Below are positions 30,673-38,251 of a DNA stretch of 51,577 nucleotides, one piece after another. The stretch covers positions 1-51,577 of the forward strand of contig CAIZSE010000053.1 of NCBI GenBank assembly GCA_903935585.1, in the 5' to 3' direction. Numbering within the stretch: the stretch's first letter is position 1; each line of letters starts with the position of its first letter. Under the pieces are notes generated by a model, which was not told the origin of the DNA, ran no database searches, and saw only the letters and a program-made list of their open reading frames with translations. The DNA is from an uncultured Burkholderiales bacterium (GTDB taxonomy: Bacteria > Pseudomonadota > Gammaproteobacteria > Burkholderiales > Burkholderiaceae_C). The translations under genes were made by a program, and so were the position numbers.

Positions 30673-32061
30673 ATGAAGCTGCCCTCTTTGGATCCGTCCA
30701 CTCTCTCCCAGTTGCTGGGGGTGGTGTCGGATCTCACCCTGGTCATGGACCCGCACGGGGTGATCGAGGACGTTTCAACCGGACGCGACACCTTGGCTTC
30801 TCTGGGCTGTAAGGCCTGGATCGGCCGCCGCTGGATCGACACCGTCACCAGCGAAAGCCGAATCAAAATCCAGGACATGCTGCAGTCTCAGGGGGTGCCC
30901 GAGGTGATGCGCTGGCGCCATGTCAACCACACCTCGCCCATGGGCAATGAAGTGGCTTTGCAATATGTGGTCTTGCCCCTTGGCGGCGGAAAATTGCTGG
31001 CCATGGGTCGCGATCTGGAAAGTCTGGCCGAGTTGCAGCGCCGTCTGGTAGAGACCCAGCAGTCCATGGAGCGCGATTATTTGCGACTGCGCCATATCGA
31101 GGCGCGTTACCGGGTGCTGTTTGACACCTCGTCTGAAGCCGTGTTGATGGTGGACGCCAGCTCCCAGAGGGTGCTCGAAGCCAACGTGGGTGCACAGTCT
31201 TTGCTCAAGGACGCAGGCAAACGCCTGGTGGGTCGCGATGTGCGCGAATGTTTTGAAGCCGACAGCCAGGGCGAGGTGCAATCCTTGTTGCGCATGGCGC
31301 TGGCCACCGGCCGCATCGAAATGTGCTCTGCCCGTGTGGCAGGCCTGCCTTCTGCCTGGACCGTCTCGGCCACGGTGTTTCGCCAGGAGGGCGGGGCCCA
31401 GTTTCTCGTGCGTCTGGTGACCCGCGAAGCCGTGACTGCATCGCGTACGGTCGCCGGTTCCTCGGCTGCGCTGAGCGAAGCCATGGAGCGCTTTCCAGAT
31501 GGGTGGTTGCTGACCGACACTTCAGGTGTGATCAAAAGTGTCAACGAAGAAGGCATGGCTTTGCTGGGCCTGACGGCTTCGTCGCAGGTGGTTGGCCAGA
31601 GCATGGAGCGCTGGTTGCTGCGCGGTTCGGTTGACTGGGGGGTGCTGAACACCAGCTTGCGCCAGCAATTGCCGGTGCGCAATTTCGCCACGGAAGTGCG
31701 CACCTTGTCGGGCATGACCTTGCCTGTCGAGGTCTCGGCGGTGTGCCTGGCCCGGCCTGAGCCGATGTATGCCTTTTTTGTGCGCGACATGGACCGCAGG
31801 CTGCAAGGGGGCGCGTCTTTGGCGCAAACCCAGGTGCACCCTTTTGCCGAGTTGTCGCAACTGGTGGGGCGTCGCCCGATCAAGGACATCGTTGGCGAGA
31901 CGGTCGACACCATCGAGCGCATGTGCATCGAGGCTGCCCTCGAGTTGACCCACAACAACCGCGCGTCGGCAGCGGAAATGCTCGGCTTGTCGCGCCAAAG
32001 CCTGTACGTCAAACTGCGCCGATTCGGCATGGTGGCCGAGGTTGAGGCCGAAAGTCACTGA
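30673..32061 (+). CDS. ppsR: Transcriptional regulator PpsR (CrtJ)
   Basis: A 462-residue regulator. It has an N-terminal PAS-like domain (VSDLTLVMDPHGVIEDVSTG), a Q-linker helix (ESLAELQRRLVETQQSMERD), two further PAS domains (YRVLFDTSSEAVLMVDASSQ; RFPDGWLLTDTSGVIKSVNE) and a C-terminal Fis-type helix-turn-helix (NNRASAAEMLGLSRQSLYVK). Cysteine C418 within ERMCIEAALEL matches the redox-active cysteine in the DNA-binding region of Rhodobacter PpsR; four other cysteines are present. PpsR binds TGT-N12-ACA and controls bch, crt, puf and puh genes. In Rubrivivax it both represses and activates. The ATG at 30673 follows an in-frame TTG that I reject. It is 130 bases downstream of aerR. Confidence 0.97.
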   Translation: MKLPSLDPSTLSQLLGVVSDLTLVMDPHGVIEDVSTGRDTLASLGCKAWIGRRWIDTVTSESRIKIQDMLQSQGVPEVMRWRHVNHTSPMGNEVALQYVVLPLGGGKLLAMGRDLESLAELQRRLVETQQSMERDYLRLRHIEARYRVLFDTSSEAVLMVDASSQRVLEANVGAQSLLKDAGKRLVGRDVRECFEADSQGEVQSLLRMALATGRIEMCSARVAGLPSAWTVSATVFRQEGGAQFLVRLVTREAVTASRTVAGSSAALSEAMERFPDGWLLTDTSGVIKSVNEEGMALLGLTASSQVVGQSMERWLLRGSVDWGVLNTSLRQQLPVRNFATEVRTLSGMTLPVEVSAVCLARPEPMYAFFVRDMDRRLQGGASLAQTQVHPFAELSQLVGRRPIKDIVGETVDTIERMCIEAALELTHNNRASAAEMLGLSRQSLYVKLRRFGMVAEVEAESH

Positions 32062-32074
32062 AGTGTGACGCGCT

Positions 32075-32097
32075 GGGTTGACACTTGGTGTCAACCC
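32075..32097. repeat. Perfect ten-base inverted repeat after ppsR, overlapping the PpsR site of bchG
   Basis: The arms GGGTTGACAC and GTGTCAACCC flank TTG. The right arm is also the left half of the PpsR-type site at 32089-32106, so two alternative dyads share one half-site. It starts 13 bases past the ppsR stop. There is no T run, so a terminator role is doubtful. Confidence 0.6.
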
Positions 32098-32106
32098 CGG
32101 TTGACA
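32089..32106. promoter_or_regulatory. PpsR/CrtJ-type binding site of bchG
   Basis: TGTCAACCCCGGTTGACA is a perfect palindrome of form TGT-N12-ACA. Its right half TTGACA is the -35 of the predicted bchG promoter. Confidence 0.85.
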
Positions 32107-32128
32107 TTTTAAAAACTCTCTCCACAAT
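32101..32128 (+). promoter_or_regulatory. Predicted promoter of the bchG operon
   Basis: TTGACA (32101-32106) and CACAAT (32123-32128) are 16 bases apart. The expected transcription start falls at or next to the A of the bchG ATG (32135), and no usual ribosome binding site precedes that ATG. This suggests a leaderless message. Confidence 0.6.
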
Positions 32129-32134
32129 GGGGGC

Positions 32135-33058
32135 ATGGACACCCCGCCCCTCGCCCTCACGCCCCCACGCACGCGTCCTGCGCTGGGCACTGTGGCCGAA
32201 TTCCTCAAACCCATCACCTGGTTTCCACCCATGTGGGCTTTCGCCTGTGGCGTGGTGGCTTCTGGCCAAAACCTGAGTGAGCAGTTGGGGCTGCTGTTAC
32301 TGGGTCTGGTGCTCACAGGCCCGTTGGTGTGTGCCAGCAGCCAGGCCGTCAACGACTGGTTTGACCGCCATGTCGACGCCATCAATGAACCGCAGCGCCC
32401 GATCCCCTCGGGGCGCATGCCTGGCCGCTGGGGCCTGGGCATCGCCATTGGCTGGACGGTGCTGTCCTTGCTGTGGGCCACCCTGATGGGGCCATGGGGC
32501 TTTGCCGCCTGTGCTTTGGCAATCGTGTTGTCTTGGGCCTACAGCGCTCCGCCAGTGCGCCTGAAAAACAACGGGTGGTGGGGCAATTCCGCCTGCGCCT
32601 TGAGTTACGAGGGGCTCGCCTGGCTGACCGGCACCGCCGTCATGCTGGGTGGCGCCTGGCCTGGTTTCCATTCGCTGGCGCTGGCGTTGTTGTTCAGTGT
32701 GGGCGCACACGGCATCATGACGCTCAATGATTTCAAGGCCATCGAAGGTGACCGCCGCATGGGCGTGGCCTCGTTGCCTGTGCAATTGGGTGCGCAGGGC
32801 GCCGCAAAAGCTGCTTGCTTGTTCATGCTGGTGCCCCAGGGCGTGGTGGCAGCTTGTCTGCTGAACTGGCAATTGCCCTGGCATGCCGCCGCAGTCCTGG
32901 TGCTGGGCTTGATGCAGTGGCCGCTGATGGCCCGGTTTCTGCGCCAGCCGGTCGAGCGCGCTTTGTCCCTATCGGCTTTCGGCGTTCCGTTGTTTGTGAG
33001 CGGCATGATGGTCAGCGCCTGGGGCTTGCGCCAACTGCAACAGATGGGGGCCGCATGA
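32135..33058 (+). CDS. bchG: Bacteriochlorophyll synthase BchG
   Basis: A 307-residue UbiA-family prenyltransferase with about eight or nine membrane spans. It esterifies bacteriochlorophyllide a with geranylgeranyl diphosphate. The first aspartate-rich motif is SSQAVNDWFDRHVDAINEPQ with RPIPSGRM, and the second is LNDFKAIEGDRRMGVASLPV. ITWFPPMWAFACGVVASG near the start is characteristic. It begins the bchG-bch2-bchP-tspO unit, 73 bases after ppsR, under its own PpsR-overlapped promoter. No Shine-Dalgarno sequence is seen before the ATG. It overlaps the next gene by four bases. Confidence 0.97.
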   Translation: MDTPPLALTPPRTRPALGTVAEFLKPITWFPPMWAFACGVVASGQNLSEQLGLLLLGLVLTGPLVCASSQAVNDWFDRHVDAINEPQRPIPSGRMPGRWGLGIAIGWTVLSLLWATLMGPWGFAACALAIVLSWAYSAPPVRLKNNGWWGNSACALSYEGLAWLTGTAVMLGGAWPGFHSLALALLFSVGAHGIMTLNDFKAIEGDRRMGVASLPVQLGAQGAAKAACLFMLVPQGVVAACLLNWQLPWHAAAVLVLGLMQWPLMARFLRQPVERALSLSAFGVPLFVSGMMVSAWGLRQLQQMGAA

Positions 33059-34440
33059 ACACACCGATGTTTGGCTGGTTTCAAATCATCCGCCTGGGCC
33101 TGGTTCAGGCCTGCCTTGGCGCGGTGGTGGTGGTGACCACTTCCACGCTCAATCGCATCATGGTGGTCGAATTGGCGCTGCCCGCTTTGCTGCCCGGCTT
33201 TCTGGTGGGGTGGCATTACGCGGTACAGATGGTGCGCCCGCGCATGGGCTTTGGCGCTGACAAGGGCCGCCGCTGCACCCCCTGGATGATGGGCGGCATG
33301 CTCGTGTTGGGCGTGGGCGGTGTCATGGCCGCATCGGCCACGGTGTGGATGGCCACCCAGCCCCTGTATGGATTTGTACTGGCTTTGCTGGCATTCAGTC
33401 TGATTGGCTTGGGCGTGAGCGCTTGCGGCACATCGCTGCTGGCCTTGATGGCCAAGCAAGTGCCCGAAGACCGCCGTGCGCCGGCTGCCACCGCCGTGTG
33501 GATGATGATGATTGTGGGCTTTGCCGTGACGGCCGGTGTGGTGGGCAAACTCATTGACCCGTACACCCCACAGGTGCTGCTTCAGGTGTCGGCAGCTTTG
33601 AGCCTGTGCACCGCACTGCTCACGGCGGTGTGTTTGTGGGGGCTGGAAAAACACCCCCACAAAGACGCCGACACCGACACTGACGGCAACATCGGCGCTG
33701 AGCGTTTTCCGGGCAGGGGCAGTGATCGCCTGCAAAAACAGAACTTCAAAGAGGCTTTTCGCGAAGTCTGGACCGAGCCCGCCGCGCGCACTTTCACTGT
33801 GTTTGTCTTCATGTCCATGCTGGCCTACAGCGCCCAGGACCTGATTTTGGAGCCCTTCGCCGGTGCGGTGCATGGTTTTTCGCCGGGGCAGACCACGCAG
33901 CTGTCGGGCTGGCACCACATGGGCGTGCTGATCGGCATGCTGATGGTGGCAGGGGCTGGTTCGCGCTGGGTCGGCGGGCGTCTGGGGTCGGTGCAGGCCT
34001 GGATGGTGGGCGGCTGTTTGGTGTCGGCACTGGCCACCGTGGGTCTTTGCAGTTCAGCCCTGGCAGCGGTCTGGCCGCTCAAGGCCAATGTGGTGTTTCT
34101 GGGCGTGGCCAATGGCGCGTTTTCAATTGCTGCCATCGCCACCATGATGCGTCTGGCGGGTCAGGGTGGCGCGGGCCGTGAGGGCACGCGCATGGGTTTG
34201 TGGGGCGCGGCTCAGGCAGCGGCCTTTGGCCTGGGCGGTTTGCTGGGAACAGCGGCCAGCGACCTGGCCCACGCCCTGCTCGGGGAAGAGCGCACGGCTT
34301 ATGCCGCTGTGTTTGCCATGCAAGCGCTCATGTTTACCGTGTCTGCTGCACTGGCCTCGCGACTGCGCGATGGCCCACAACAACGTGCCAATTTGCAATT
34401 TGACAGTCCCTTATTGATGAAAGGTGGGTCGCCCTCATGA
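33055..34440 (+). CDS. bch2: PucC/BCD family MFS transporter (Bch2-like)
   Basis: A 461-residue protein with about twelve hydrophobic spans, of the bacteriochlorophyll-delivery branch of the major facilitator superfamily. Typical segments are RLGLVQACLGAVVVVTTSTL, NRIMVVELALPALLPGFLVG and YSAQDLILEPFAGAVHGFSP. It is the member found between bchG and bchP (ORF427/Bch2 in Rhodobacter), probably for pigment handling or LH assembly. Its exact cargo is unproved. The long cytoplasmic loop EKHPHKDADTDTDGN is acidic and variable. Both ends overlap neighbours (ATGA), so it is strictly co-translated. It is the paralogue of LhaA at 19170. Confidence 0.93.
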   Translation: MNTPMFGWFQIIRLGLVQACLGAVVVVTTSTLNRIMVVELALPALLPGFLVGWHYAVQMVRPRMGFGADKGRRCTPWMMGGMLVLGVGGVMAASATVWMATQPLYGFVLALLAFSLIGLGVSACGTSLLALMAKQVPEDRRAPAATAVWMMMIVGFAVTAGVVGKLIDPYTPQVLLQVSAALSLCTALLTAVCLWGLEKHPHKDADTDTDGNIGAERFPGRGSDRLQKQNFKEAFREVWTEPAARTFTVFVFMSMLAYSAQDLILEPFAGAVHGFSPGQTTQLSGWHHMGVLIGMLMVAGAGSRWVGGRLGSVQAWMVGGCLVSALATVGLCSSALAAVWPLKANVVFLGVANGAFSIAAIATMMRLAGQGGAGREGTRMGLWGAAQAAAFGLGGLLGTAASDLAHALLGEERTAYAAVFAMQALMFTVSAALASRLRDGPQQRANLQFDSPLLMKGGSPS

Positions 34441-35645
34441 ACCAGACCGATTACGATTTTGTCGTCGTGGGTGGTGGGCCTTCGGGTGCCACGGCCGCGC
34501 ACGACCTGGTGCGCCAGGGATGGCGTGTCTTGTTGCTCGACCGTCAGGGCCGCACCAAACCCTGCGGCGGTGCGATCCCGCCCCGACTGATCAAGGACTT
34601 CGACATCCCCGACCATTTGCTGGTGGCCAAAGTGCGTTGCGCCCGGATGATTTCACCCTCGGACAACCAGGTCGACATTCCGATCGACAACGGTTTTGTG
34701 GGCATGGTGGATCGCGATCAGTTCGACGAATATTTGCGCGAGCGCGCCGCCCAGTCAGGCGCCGTGCGGTGCCAGGCGCTTTTTGACAAACTGGTGCACG
34801 ACGAGAGCGGTCAGTTGTGGGTGCACTACACCCCGGTGACGCCCAAAGAACACGCGGCCAGCGAGCACGCCAAACCCGTGAGGGTCAGCACCCGCATGGT
34901 CGTTGGGGCCGATGGCGCAAGGTCGGAGGTGGCGCGCCAGGCCATTCCGAATGCGCACAAAACCAAATACGTGTTCGCTTATCACGAGATCATCGAGTCC
35001 CCTGTGGGGCAGCCGGGTTACGACGCGGCGCGTTGCGATGTCTACTACCAGGGCGAAGTTTCACCCGACTTTTATGGCTGGGTGTTTCCGCACGGCAAGA
35101 CCATGAGCGTGGGCATGGGCAGCGCCGACAAAGGCTATTCGTTGCGCAGCGCCACGGCGCGTTTGCGTGCCATCGCAGGTTTGACCCATGCACCCACTTT
35201 GCGCCGCGAAGGCGCGCCGATTCCCCTCAAGCCCTTGCCGCAATGGGACAACGGCCGCGATGTGGTGGTGGTGGGTGATGCCGCAGGGGTGGTGGCACCG
35301 TCTTCGGGTGAAGGCATTTATTACGCCATGGACTGCGCCCGGCGCGTGGCAAAAGCGGCCCACCAGGCTTTGCAGACTGGCAACGGCGCCTGCCTCAAGC
35401 AAGGCCGCAAAAGCTTCATGAAACAGCACGGCCGCGTGTTCTGGATTTTGGGGGTGATGCAGTATTTCTGGTACCAGAACGATCGCCGCCGCGAAAAATT
35501 CGTCAAGATTTGCGAAGACCGGGATGTGCAGCGCCTGACCTTTGAGTCCTACATGAACAAGGAGTTGGCGCGCAAGGACCCGATGGCGCATGTGCGCATC
35601 TTCCTCAAGGACATGGCCCACCTGCTGGGACTGGCGCGCACGTGA
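34437..35645 (+). CDS. bchP: Geranylgeranyl diphosphate/bacteriochlorophyll reductase BchP
   Basis: A 402-residue FAD-dependent reductase that saturates the geranylgeranyl tail to phytyl. The N-terminal Rossmann motif is FVVVGGGPSGATAAHDLVRQ, followed by the ChlP/BchP mark TKPCGGAIPPRL. VVGADGARSEVARQA and VVVVGDAAGVVAPSSGEGIY form the second FAD motif. The C-terminus with FWILGVMQYFWYQNDRRREK is typical. It is coupled to bch2 upstream and overlaps tspO (GTGA) downstream. Confidence 0.97.
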   Translation: MNQTDYDFVVVGGGPSGATAAHDLVRQGWRVLLLDRQGRTKPCGGAIPPRLIKDFDIPDHLLVAKVRCARMISPSDNQVDIPIDNGFVGMVDRDQFDEYLRERAAQSGAVRCQALFDKLVHDESGQLWVHYTPVTPKEHAASEHAKPVRVSTRMVVGADGARSEVARQAIPNAHKTKYVFAYHEIIESPVGQPGYDAARCDVYYQGEVSPDFYGWVFPHGKTMSVGMGSADKGYSLRSATARLRAIAGLTHAPTLRREGAPIPLKPLPQWDNGRDVVVVGDAAGVVAPSSGEGIYYAMDCARRVAKAAHQALQTGNGACLKQGRKSFMKQHGRVFWILGVMQYFWYQNDRRREKFVKICEDRDVQRLTFESYMNKELARKDPMAHVRIFLKDMAHLLGLART

Positions 35646-36148
35646 ATCCACGCTTGAGCCGGCAATCCCTCGCCCGACTGGCACTGGCCATTGTCTTGAG
35701 CTATGCCACGGCAGGCATAGGAGGCGCCCTGACCGATCTGGGGCCTTGGTACTTTGCCTTGCGACACCCCGCCTGGAAACCACCCGATGCTGCCTTCGGC
35801 GTGATCTGGACCACCATCTTCACGCTGTGCGCCGTCAGCGGCTGGCTGGCCTGGCAAGCGGCTGATTCATCAGCGCTTCGACGTCGTGTCGCCTGGCTGT
35901 TTGGTGTGAACGCGCTGCTCAATATTTTGTGGAGCGCCCTTTATTTCAAGCTGCAGCGCCCGGACTGGGCCATGTACGAGCTTGTTTTTCTCTGGCTGTC
36001 CATCGTGGCCCTGATCCTGGGCTTGTGGCGCCTGTCCCGATGGGCCAGTTTGCTGCTGACCACCTACTGGGTCTGGGTCAGCATTGCCGCAGTGCTGAAC
36101 TGGCAGACAGTTCAACTCAACGCGCCTTTTGTGGGGGTTTTGGGATGA
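35642..36148 (+). CDS. tspO: TspO/MBR family tryptophan-rich sensory protein
   Basis: A 168-residue outer-membrane or membrane protein with five hydrophobic helices and many tryptophans. The family marks are GPWYFALRHPAWKPPDAAFG, VIWTTIFTLCAVSGWLAWQ and NILWSALYFKLQRPDWAMYE. TspO binds porphyrins. In Rhodobacter sphaeroides it represses photosynthesis genes in response to oxygen through the AppA/PpsR pathway. The start is a GTG that overlaps the bchP stop, so it is the last gene of the bchG unit. In many other purple clusters idi follows bchP here, and none is present. Confidence 0.94.
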   Translation: MNPRLSRQSLARLALAIVLSYATAGIGGALTDLGPWYFALRHPAWKPPDAAFGVIWTTIFTLCAVSGWLAWQAADSSALRRRVAWLFGVNALLNILWSALYFKLQRPDWAMYELVFLWLSIVALILGLWRLSRWASLLLTTYWVWVSIAAVLNWQTVQLNAPFVGVLG

Positions 36149-36159
36149 AATGAGTCGCT

Positions 36160-36175
36160 ATGGCCAAAAGGCCAT
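36160..36175 (+). terminator. Weak hairpin after tspO
   Basis: ATGGCC-AAAA-GGCCAT forms a perfect six-base-pair stem 12 bases past the tspO stop, without a T run. It may attenuate or stabilise the bchG-tspO transcript. Confidence 0.3.
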
Positions 36176-36234
36176 GGAATCCAGACCATTGATATTCAAT
36201 ATGAACCGGTCGGTAATAACCTAGCCTTTTGGGT

Positions 36235-36251
36235 TTGTCAATCTAGGGTTT
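36235..36251 (+). promoter_or_regulatory. Shared element TTGT-N3-TCTAGGGTTT, copy upstream of the second AerR-like gene
   Basis: TTGTCAATCTAGGGTTT ends seven bases before the predicted -35 of this gene, a position suited to an activator. It matches the copy upstream of aerR at 29568-29584. Confidence 0.35.
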
Positions 36252-36258
36252 CTCATGC

Positions 36259-36287
36259 TTGCCGGCAAAGGACAATGATTTTATAAA
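36259..36287 (+). promoter_or_regulatory. Predicted promoter of the second AerR-like gene
   Basis: TTGCCG (36259-36264) and TATAAA (36282-36287) are 17 bases apart. The predicted start is near 36294, giving a leader of about 95 bases before the ATG at 36389. Confidence 0.45.
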
Positions 36288-36388
36288 CGTTTCTGCAGCA
36301 GCGGACCGGCATGCTATGTCGCTGGCGGATAGTCGCCCCGGTTTTCACCTTCCCCAAGGGTGATACGCTCATGCTGCAAGGAACGCGC

Positions 36389-37222
36389 ATGTCTGAGTTC
36401 AATGGCTTGGTGGGGCAATCACACAGCTTCAAACAGGTGGGCAACCTGCAAGATGAGTGCAAAGAGTCCCTGATGGCAGTGATTGAAAAGCAAATCATTC
36501 CCAGATTGCTGAATGTGCAGCAATTTTTTCCTGCCAAGTCCAAAGCCCTTACTGAGGATTTGGCCGTTGATTCGCAGCCTGAATTTTTGGCATTCACGCA
36601 GCATTGCGTCTCTGGCGATGCCCTCAGCGCCAACAACATCGTCGATGCGCTGATGGCCAGAGGACTGGCACAAGACCGTATTTTTCTGGAACTGATCACC
36701 CCGGCTGCACGCCATCTGGGTGTTTTGTGGGATCAGGACTTGTGCGACTTCACGCAGGTCACTTGCGGTTTGGCCATGATGCACCAGATGATTTACCGGT
36801 TGGGTTACGAATCTCAGGCCGGTCCCCATGATGGGGGGGACAGGGAAAGGGTCATGCTGGCCTGCGCCCCAGGCTCCCAGCATTTTCTGGGGCTGACGAT
36901 CGTGGCAGACTTTTTCCGCAAGGCTGGCGCCGATGTGGTGCTCGAAATTGCTTCAACAGCGTCCGAACTGTCGCGCGCAGTGGCCAATGAATGGTTTGAC
37001 GTGGTTGGCATTTCTGTGGCGCTGGAAGCACAGTTGCAAAACCTGCCTGCCTTGATTCAGCAGCTGAGGGCAGACTCGGGCAACCCGAAAGTCAAGGTGG
37101 TGCTGGGGGGGCCGATTTTCCTGCTGAAAACCTTCAACCCTCAGACTTTGGGTGCCGATGCGATTTTCACCGACGCGCGAGAGGCTGTTGACGCCGTCAA
37201 GCAACTGATCCGGTCAGCCTAG
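36389..37222 (+). CDS. ppaA: AerR/PpaA-like cobalamin-binding photosynthesis regulator (second copy)
   Basis: A 277-residue protein. The helical cap contains HLGVLWDQDLCDFTQVTCGL, a close match to the WxxDxCDFxxVT motif of AerR/PpaA (W114, D117, F121, T125). The B12-binding domain follows with MLACAPGSQHFLGLTIVADF (H165 and G168), FDVVGISVALEAQL and VVLGGPIFLL. Of the two AerR-like proteins here this one fits the family motif better. The ATG at 36389 is chosen because AAGGAA lies seven bases before it; in-frame ATGs at 36371 and 36311 are less well placed. It probably acts on PpsR or on the other AerR protein in a light- or B12-dependent way, by analogy with Rhodobacter. Confidence 0.88.
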   Translation: MSEFNGLVGQSHSFKQVGNLQDECKESLMAVIEKQIIPRLLNVQQFFPAKSKALTEDLAVDSQPEFLAFTQHCVSGDALSANNIVDALMARGLAQDRIFLELITPAARHLGVLWDQDLCDFTQVTCGLAMMHQMIYRLGYESQAGPHDGGDRERVMLACAPGSQHFLGLTIVADFFRKAGADVVLEIASTASELSRAVANEWFDVVGISVALEAQLQNLPALIQQLRADSGNPKVKVVLGGPIFLLKTFNPQTLGADAIFTDAREAVDAVKQLIRSA

Positions 37223-37251
37223 CCCAACGCCCACTGACAAGCCTTCAACCG

Positions 37252-37284
37252 ACAAGCCGGTACATGCGCGTCACCGCGCCTTGT
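37252..37284. terminator. Hairpin between convergent AerR-like gene and bchO
   Basis: Outer arms ACAAG/CTTGT and inner arms GCGCG/CGCGC around TCAC could fold in either transcript in this 84-base convergent gap. Neither side has a T run. Confidence 0.3.
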
Positions 37285-37306
37285 GGGCTGTAGGCAACGC
37301 CAGAAC

Positions 37307-38194
37307 TCATCCTTCAGCGCACCAGCGCAAGATGTGTTGCACCGTACCTGAGGGGTCTTCTTCGTGGGCCAGGTGACCCAGTCCGGCTTGAATTGTTTTG
37401 TGGGCTTGCCGCAAACGGCGACAGGCTTCATCGGCCAGTGCCGGCGGCACAGTCTGGTCGTTTGCGCCGATCGCCATGAACACCGGGTTACGCAGTTCGT
37501 GCAGGCGAGCGGCCAGGGGTTTCAGGCGCCAGGCCGCCATCATGGACAGCACGCCATGGACATGGCCCGAATCACGGAGCACGCGGGTGTACAGCTCCAA
37601 GCCTTGTGCATCGAGGGTGGAGCCGGTGCGCGACAGCCAGTCGGCCACCGCACCCGGTTTGGCCGCCATTTTGCCGGTGGCCCAGGCTGACAATGGGTTC
37701 AGGGCGGCCAACTTGGCCGCAGGACCAAACAACCACGAAGCCACGCCGGGCAGCGGTAACCAGGCCGGGTTCAGACCGATCAGGGTGCTGCGGGACATGC
37801 TGGCGTTGTTCAGCACCAGGTGCGCGGCAATGGCCGCACCGGCAGAGTGACCCACGATGACTTGGGGCGTCAGATTGAGCTGAAGCATCAGGGCCCGCAG
37901 GCCTTCGCTCATGCCCGGCAATGACAGGGCATGTTCCGGCCCCCGGCTGGTAAATGCATGGCCAGGCAGGTCGGGCGCAATCACCGTGAAGTGTTGCGCC
38001 AGCGCCGGCAGCAGGCCGCGCCAGCTGAAGTTGCCCGAGCCGGTGCCGTGCAAAAGCAGCATGCAAGGGCCTTGACCCATGCTTTGCACATGCCACTGAA
38101 TGCCGCCCGCATTCACAAAGTGGCTGTGCTGGGCGTGCGGCCAATGGGCCCGGTGATCGGCCCAGGACATGCCGGGGTAAAAGCTTTCAAACAT
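37307..38194 (-). CDS. bchO: BchO, alpha/beta hydrolase associated with Mg chelatase
   Basis: A 295-residue alpha/beta-hydrolase. It has the oxyanion-hole HG motif in MLLLHGTGSGNFSWRGLL, PDLPGHAFTSRG, the nucleophile elbow VIVGHSAGAAIAAHLVL (serine in GHSAG) and a C-terminal GLGHLAHEEDP for the catalytic histidine. The start WADHRAHWPHAQHSHFVNAG is typical of BchO. Its role in Mg chelation or pigment synthesis is unproved; it nearly always travels with bchD and bchI. It is the last gene of the nnrU-bciB-bchI-bchD-bchO series, 57 bases after bchD. Confidence 0.95.
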   Translation of the reverse strand: MFESFYPGMSWADHRAHWPHAQHSHFVNAGGIQWHVQSMGQGPCMLLLHGTGSGNFSWRGLLPALAQHFTVIAPDLPGHAFTSRGPEHALSLPGMSEGLRALMLQLNLTPQVIVGHSAGAAIAAHLVLNNASMSRSTLIGLNPAWLPLPGVASWLFGPAAKLAALNPLSAWATGKMAAKPGAVADWLSRTGSTLDAQGLELYTRVLRDSGHVHGVLSMMAAWRLKPLAARLHELRNPVFMAIGANDQTVPPALADEACRRLRQAHKTIQAGLGHLAHEEDPSGTVQHILRWCAEG

Positions 38195-38251
38195 GTTGGG
38201 CTTGGCGATGATGGGATGGCGTTGTCAAGGGGCCAGGGCGCATGGGGTGCT

